A stretch of DNA of 64,000 nucleotides from Hypholoma sublateritium FD-334 SS-4 (lineage: Eukaryota; Basidiomycota; Agaricomycetes; Agaricales; Strophariaceae). A program made the position numbers and the translations under genes. The notes beneath the pieces are model-generated. The model was not told the DNA's origin. It did not search any database and saw only the letters and a list, made by a program, of their open reading frames with translations. Shown here one piece after another: positions 59,991 to 64,000 of the stretch (position 1 is its first letter; each line of letters starts with the position of its first letter). The DNA lies in the NCBI GenBank assembly GCA_000827495.1, contig KN817530.1, positions 180,446 through 244,445 on the forward strand, read 5' to 3'.

Positions 59991-60330
59991 GCCTCGGCGC
60001 TCCGGGTGTAGGGTTATGTAGGGTGGGTAGGTGTGCGTGTGCCTAGGTCGTGGGGATCTTCGCGATCTGCACGAAGTGGTGGATCAGCGTTCAGCGTTGG
60101 ATCAGCGTTGGATCAGCGTTTTACGTTGAATGGAAATGGATCGCTGCATCTGCGTGTACTTTGAGTAGCCGCGCTGCCAACCGCGTGAAAGCGACGATCG
60201 ATTCATCATACGTATGTATGTACGATTTTGACGATACGGGCGATTGATATGACGTGTGGGTATTGGGGTGGAGCAAGTGGAAGGCAGATTAGCGCTGACG
60301 AATTCTGGCGAAGCGGAGATCCGGCGACGA
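59991..60330. repeat. 3' flank duplicated at 62599-63005
   Basis: The region just after the aminotransferase stop matches the sequence after the broken copy. Shared landmarks in the same order are a GTGTGCGT(G/A)TGC run, CGCGATCT(G/A)C(A)CGAAGTG, GGATCAGCGTT units, GTTGAATGGAAATGGATCGC, CTTTGAGTAGCCGC, GCGACGATCGATTCATC and TATTGGGGTGG. Together with the coding part this shows a segmental duplication. Confidence 0.8.
60081..60120. repeat. short tandem repeat of GGATCAGCGTT
   Basis: Three full 11-bp GGATCAGCGTT units and one truncated CAGCGTT. The duplicate region at 62677-62697 has only about two units, so the array expanded or shrank after the duplication. Confidence 0.8.
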
Positions 60331-60456
60331 GGTACTCTTGTCCGAGTTGAGGAAACTGCCACCGATCTACGGTGCCCAAACAGGCAGATTCCTGCATGAA
60401 CTATACTCAATAATCAACAGACATGAAATATCAAAGAGAAAATAACGCACGAAGCA

Positions 60457-62097
60457 CTAGATGTCTAAAGTCGACTTGGACTGGCATTGCCACCATACAT
60501 CCTCTGGGGTTCTGAGTTGTCTCGTTCCTCGATCCAATGAGTTGTAAGGAGTGCATTGCTCAAACAGGAGAGAAAGCTTCATTTTCTCAGTGACGTCCTT
60601 TGATGCGAGTTCGTCGATGTAGTGTAGCTGTTCATCTGCGGGGTGATACATGACTTTAAGGACAAGAGTGTCCCAGCGGCCGAGAGGCTGGTTCCGTCCA
60701 TTCTTGCGCGTAATAAATTTTTGCAAAGTGCCAAGCGATAGGGCAAAATATTTGCTGCAATGAAAATATTCTAGCTGCGGGCAAAGACGTTGGGTGTCGT
60801 CGTCCAAGGTAAATGCTTCTATGAGCGAATTGTTGTCGATGAAGGCTTGTTCACCGTAGTAGGAATGGCTGAGACTAGAAACACGTAGGCGTGTAAGGGA
60901 AGGGCAGTGACGAAGGCAATCATTTAGAAGGTGAGGGCCTTCGAAACTTCCCGCCCATAATTCTTGGAGGCTTGATGACCGCTTCAACAGAGCTATCAGA
61001 TTCACAGGTGCCACTTCAATTCTCCCGTCTTTGTTATACTGAATAGCCTCCAACGCGGGGGCATGTATTGACGGCAGGATCCCCCAAACAATATTCGAAT
61101 GCGTAGAGTCGATGACAACCAACACTTTCAGAAACGGAAGTGATATTTCATCAGGATTTGAAATTCGGGTATGTTGAGGTATGGAGAGGCAGCAGCTGAT
61201 GAGGCATGTAGTCTGTCGCAGTATACTGGCCATGTCGGCAACAAAATCGTGCGGTGGAGAATGGAATGTTTGCGGGAATCCAATGTGCGTGAGATTTGAC
61301 CAATTCGCTAGGTAATCAGATGCTTTGGACATTCCTGAGACGGCGAGTCTTCGTAAATTTGGGGCTGTCAAGATTGGGCTCGAATTCCAAGGGATGATAT
61401 AACGGTCGCGGTGATTTGAGCAGATAGAAAGTGAATTGAGCACAGGGACGTCGGTGTGGGTCAATGTCGAGATACGTAAGAGAGATAGTGGAAGATACGA
61501 GAAGGACACGTGTCTCCAACGTGAGCAACAACTTAGAAGTATGTCAATGAGTTCCTGGCCTATGCCATCGTTTAGGTCAGGGGTCCCGGGATGGTAGACG
61601 GAGATGTGGAGCGGTAAGCTGCCCGAGCGCCGAAGCAACCATTCCTTGACTCCTTTTGCACGCGCAGGCATTGTGAACGTTGTAAAGTCCTCATGTCCTG
61701 ATGGAAGTGAAAATGTGATGTGAATTGCGGCCCATAGTGCCGGAGTTCTGAGAGCAATCCTTCGCGTAGCGCTGGATATCTGAGTCAGGAGGACAGGCGC
61801 TTCCCTGTTTGACATAGTAGGATTCCGCCCTGTAGGCAGACACGCTATGAAAATCTCGCGCACAACATCCTCTGGCAGCTGGCGGAAGGGCAAAAGTGCG
61901 CGTTTGAATGGCGCGGCGGCTTCCAGCACCGCCCTCTTCTCGTCATTCAGGATCTGCAGTTGTGCCTCCAGGTCGGATATCTTGTTGGTGATAGTCCTCA
62001 ATTTCTCATCGTATTCTGTGACGAGATGCCTCAGTGTCTTCTGTTCTCCGTCATTGGGGGCCCGATTGGTTGTGAAAAAGTCCTCGAGAGAGATCAT
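60457..62097 (-). CDS. F-box protein (agaricomycete type), intronless
   Basis: A single open frame of 546 aa. Residues about 25-65 form a coiled coil (TNKISDLEAQLQILNDEKRA), followed by an F-box-like motif FRQLPEDVVREIFIACLPTG and the TRRIALRTPALWAAIHI segment. This combination is the signature of a large F-box family expanded in mushrooms. The rest is leucine-rich-repeat-like, with alternating Leu/Cys positions (for example SLQELWAGSFEGPHLL and CPSLTRLRVSSLS), probably for substrate binding. F-box proteins recruit targets to SCF ubiquitin ligases. It lies on the opposite strand between the two copies of the aminotransferase 3' region. The start is the first Met of the frame; no intron is needed. 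Confidence 0.88.
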   Translation of the reverse strand: MISLEDFFTTNRAPNDGEQKTLRHLVTEYDEKLRTITNKISDLEAQLQILNDEKRAVLEAAAPFKRALLPFRQLPEDVVREIFIACLPTGRNPTMSNREAPVLLTQISSATRRIALRTPALWAAIHITFSLPSGHEDFTTFTMPARAKGVKEWLLRRSGSLPLHISVYHPGTPDLNDGIGQELIDILLSCCSRWRHVSFSYLPLSLLRISTLTHTDVPVLNSLSICSNHRDRYIIPWNSSPILTAPNLRRLAVSGMSKASDYLANWSNLTHIGFPQTFHSPPHDFVADMASILRQTTCLISCCLSIPQHTRISNPDEISLPFLKVLVVIDSTHSNIVWGILPSIHAPALEAIQYNKDGRIEVAPVNLIALLKRSSSLQELWAGSFEGPHLLNDCLRHCPSLTRLRVSSLSHSYYGEQAFIDNNSLIEAFTLDDDTQRLCPQLEYFHCSKYFALSLGTLQKFITRKNGRNQPLGRWDTLVLKVMYHPADEQLHYIDELASKDVTEKMKLSLLFEQCTPYNSLDRGTRQLRTPEDVWWQCQSKSTLDI

Positions 62098-62204
62098 GGC
62101 TGTGAGTATAAACGAACCAAAAACAAACTTGAAATAATACTTCGGCCGCTGGCCTTCTAATTGGTGCGCCGCTCAAAAGTCATCAGCGTCGACTCGCACG
62201 CTGA

Positions 62205-62598
62205 TGCTCGATGCGGTGCGCTCGCTCGTGTTGGAGGAGCTGTGCACGGATGACTAGGGCGTCGATACCAGAAAGGGTTCGGGGTGCCGCCCGTCTCGAG
62301 CGTGCTGATTACGGGCGAGCGCGCGCGGGTGTGGGAGGGTCGGAAGGCGCGCCGCGTTCTGACGCGCCGTATCCACCTCCCAATAATTCACGCGTACAAC
62401 GCCAGCATCCCCGCCTACTTCGGCACGCCCGTCGTATCCCTCATCCGAGCATACCATGCCTCCTTAAAGGAAGTAACCTTTGGCCCATCTCCCTCACCGC
62501 GCGCACATGCGTGCGGCAAAGCCGCAGTCTGCCTCCCGAAGAGCTTAAGCCCACGGGGGCCGGTGCGCTGCTCGCTGTGATGAGCAGGAAGGGGTAGG
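62205..62598 (+). pseudogene. truncated, broken copy of the aminotransferase 3' exons
   Basis: Aligns with 59235-59815 of the intact gene. The copy begins in LDAVCSL, has TGG changed to TAG after the MD-type segment (ACGGATGACTAGGGCGTC), and has lost about 17 bp before the PLP-lysine region. It also lacks the last-intron region and ends early in the AMSRKG segment. No 5' exons are present. It cannot encode the enzyme. Confidence 0.85.
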
Positions 62599-63005
62599 GT
62601 CAGGTCAGGTGGGTATGTGTGCGTATGCTTATGTCGTGGGGGATCCGCGCGATCTACGCGAAGTGCTCACCCTCGGATCAGCGTTGGATCAGCGCATACG
62701 TTGAATGGAAATGGATCGCTGTATCTGCGTATACTTTGAGTAGCCGCTCAGCCAGCCGCCCGGCGCGCCTGACGTTTCGAATTTCGCGGAGCGCGAAGGC
62801 GACGATCGATTCATCGTGCATATGCATTCCAATGAGGTTTCTCCGTGGCCAGGAAATGGGGCCCGTGTTAGTGTGTACATGGCAATGAGGCATACGTACG
62901 CTACATACATAGTGATCGTCGATGGGTCATTTCATACGTGTGTATGTATTGGGGTGGGTGGAGCAAGACAGATTGACGCTGGCGATGCGCCCAGTGAAGA
63001 TCCAG
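62599..63005. repeat. duplicated 3' flank (partner of 59991-60330)
   Basis: Continues the similarity to the intact gene's downstream DNA, including GTTGAATGGAAATGGATCGC and GCGACGATCGATTCATC, with an extra about 40-bp insertion (GCGCGCCTGACGTTTCGAAT and following) and an extra block around 62821-62915. Confidence 0.75.
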
Positions 63006-63014
63006 CGAGATGTG

Positions 63015-63298
63015 TGTGTGAGAGATACCGCCGGGGGGGGGCCCCTTGACCTTGAACCACCATGTGGACGGTTCTTTCCCACGCTTTCGGCTGCGGGGAG
63101 GCGAGGGTGGGAGCAGCGCGCTGACGGGTACGGTACGGATTTCTTGGCCTGCCCGCCAGTGTCGTCCCAGGAATACCACTGCCCCCCAAGAGCACCGAAA
63201 TGCTCAGCCATGAAAAGGCAAACCTGCGTAGAGCGGGGAAAATCGAACACTAGACGTCTCGGTGGGCAACGTGAGCCACTCGAGAGCCACTCACCTAG
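63015..63298 (-). mobile_element. candidate tRNA-derived SINE
   Basis: Read on the minus strand, an A-box-like TGGCTCTCGAGTGG (63289-63276) is followed 25 bp later by a B-box-like GTGTTCGATTTTC (63250-63238), the spacing of an internal Pol III promoter. The sequence does not fold into a complete tRNA: the acceptor and T stems do not pair. About 190 bp further a simple TCTCACACACACA tail appears (about 63027-63015). tRNA-like head, unrelated body and simple-repeat tail fit a SINE. No second copy is in this window. Confidence 0.45.
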
Positions 63299-63687
63299 AT
63301 AGGCCTTACATAATCAGGCCACTGCGAGCCCGAATGATCAAACAAAGGCTTGTACACTGAACGTCACCTACCTCTGAACCATGCCTGCACGCCACACATC
63401 ACACATGGACGCTTGAACGATTAGCTACCGCAATACCCTAAACCCAAATCACAAAGGACCAATAACCATGATAGAACAATCGCAAGATCGGACCTGAGCA
63501 CACCCGCGGAAGATGAACGGAAGACGATTGCGCGACAAAGGGACAGCACAATGAAGTGAAAGAGCAGTAGGCATGAAAGGAGTGCGAAATAGTTAAAAGT
63601 GAGCCNTCATTACCCAACTCCACAGAAACCAACCCTCGCTCACAACCCTCCCCAACTGAATTACCACCTACACACTACATCGATACC
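63299..63687. other. upstream region of the last partial gene
   Basis: About 390 bp, A/C-rich toward the end, with one N at 63606. It probably contains the promoter of the gene at 63688. No structured element seen. Confidence 0.3.
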
Positions 63688-64000
63688 ATGTCGACGAACA
63701 AATCCCCCCAGATGCCGCCCCAAGGGCCGCAGACAGGACAGGGCTNGCAGGTGAGATGCCTCCGTAACCACATGGCGGGTCGATACTGACCAACAAACAC
63801 CAGCCCACCCAGGCTGCAACAGGCCCCATGAAGACTGCCCCGCTGGCCGGGACGAAGCGTCACCGAGATAGCTCCCAGCCCGACGAGTCCCACCCAACCC
63901 CGCGCCTCCCCCCGGCTGAAACCAACACAAACCCAGACGAAGATATGCCTGGCCCAGAAGAANAGCCGACCGGCGCCAAAANCCAAGAAGTACCGCCCCG
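63688..64000 (+). CDS. 5' part of an unidentified gene, cut by the window end
   Basis: An ATG in the context ACCATGTCG opens a frame of 21 codons, then a 53-bp GT..AG intron (63751-63803), and continues open to the window end. The peptide is Pro/Gln/Thr-rich (MSTNKSPQMPPQGPQTGQG, then TGPMKTAPLAGTKRHRDSSQ), with a short basic segment, and looks disordered. Three N bases (63746, 63963, 63982) fall in it. No family is recognised. Low-complexity N-termini like this occur both in host regulators and in transposon-encoded proteins. Confidence 0.4.

Noticed and set aside
63231..63298. A functional tRNA gene
   Set aside because: A- and B-box-like sequences are present, but acceptor and T stems do not pair and no anticodon arm can be drawn.

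Overview
The window is nuclear DNA of a filamentous basidiomycete, most likely an Agaricomycete. Genes are cut by many introns of about 50-60 bp with GT(G/A/R)..AG borders, and they encode typical eukaryotic nuclear, mitochondrial and ER proteins. F-box, MYND and secreted sedolisin genes fit a mushroom or wood-decay genome. The species cannot be read from the sequence. Four N bases lie in the last 400 bp. All exon structures were assembled by eye and kept in frame; none was confirmed by transcripts or database search.

Layout, left: 1-3.4 kb holds no recognisable gene. An HP1 heterochromatin protein and the exon-junction protein Y14 follow on the minus strand (3.4-5.5 kb), then a MYND zinc-finger gene, the exosome cap subunit RRP4, an APC13-like anaphase-promoting-complex subunit and a secreted sedolisin (tripeptidyl peptidase), with 1-2.5 kb of featureless DNA between some of them. 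From 17.2 to 23.2 kb lies a complete DOA10/MARCH6 ER ubiquitin ligase. The divergent histone pair H4/H3 follows (23.7-24.9 kb), then an unidentified C-terminally anchored membrane protein.

Layout, middle: 27.5-37.5 kb is the most unusual part. It contains a 562-bp TA-flanked inverted-repeat element (MITE) and then three tandem paralogues (about 372, 379 and 382 aa) with the same five-exon structure and an XPA-like DNA-binding fold. Each is preceded by a conserved block, and a fourth, orphan block suggests a decayed copy. A SIR2-class deacetylase, a divergent Tpt1-type tRNA 2'-phosphotransferase with a mitochondrial-looking N-terminus, argininosuccinate synthase and a RING-finger protein follow.

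Layout, right: after a 3-kb gene desert come nucleoporin NUP85 (with a small inverted-repeat element in its promoter), the mitochondrial rhomboid PCP1/PARL, a peroxisomal-type alanine/serine-glyoxylate aminotransferase, an intronless F-box gene and a broken second copy of the aminotransferase 3' end. The window ends with a candidate tRNA-derived SINE and the first codons of an unidentified gene.

The genes do not form one pathway. Housekeeping genes for chromatin (HP1, H3, H4, SIR2), RNA metabolism (Y14, RRP4, Tpt1-like) and ubiquitin or cell-cycle control (DOA10, RING, F-box, APC13) are interspersed with transposon-derived and recently duplicated DNA.
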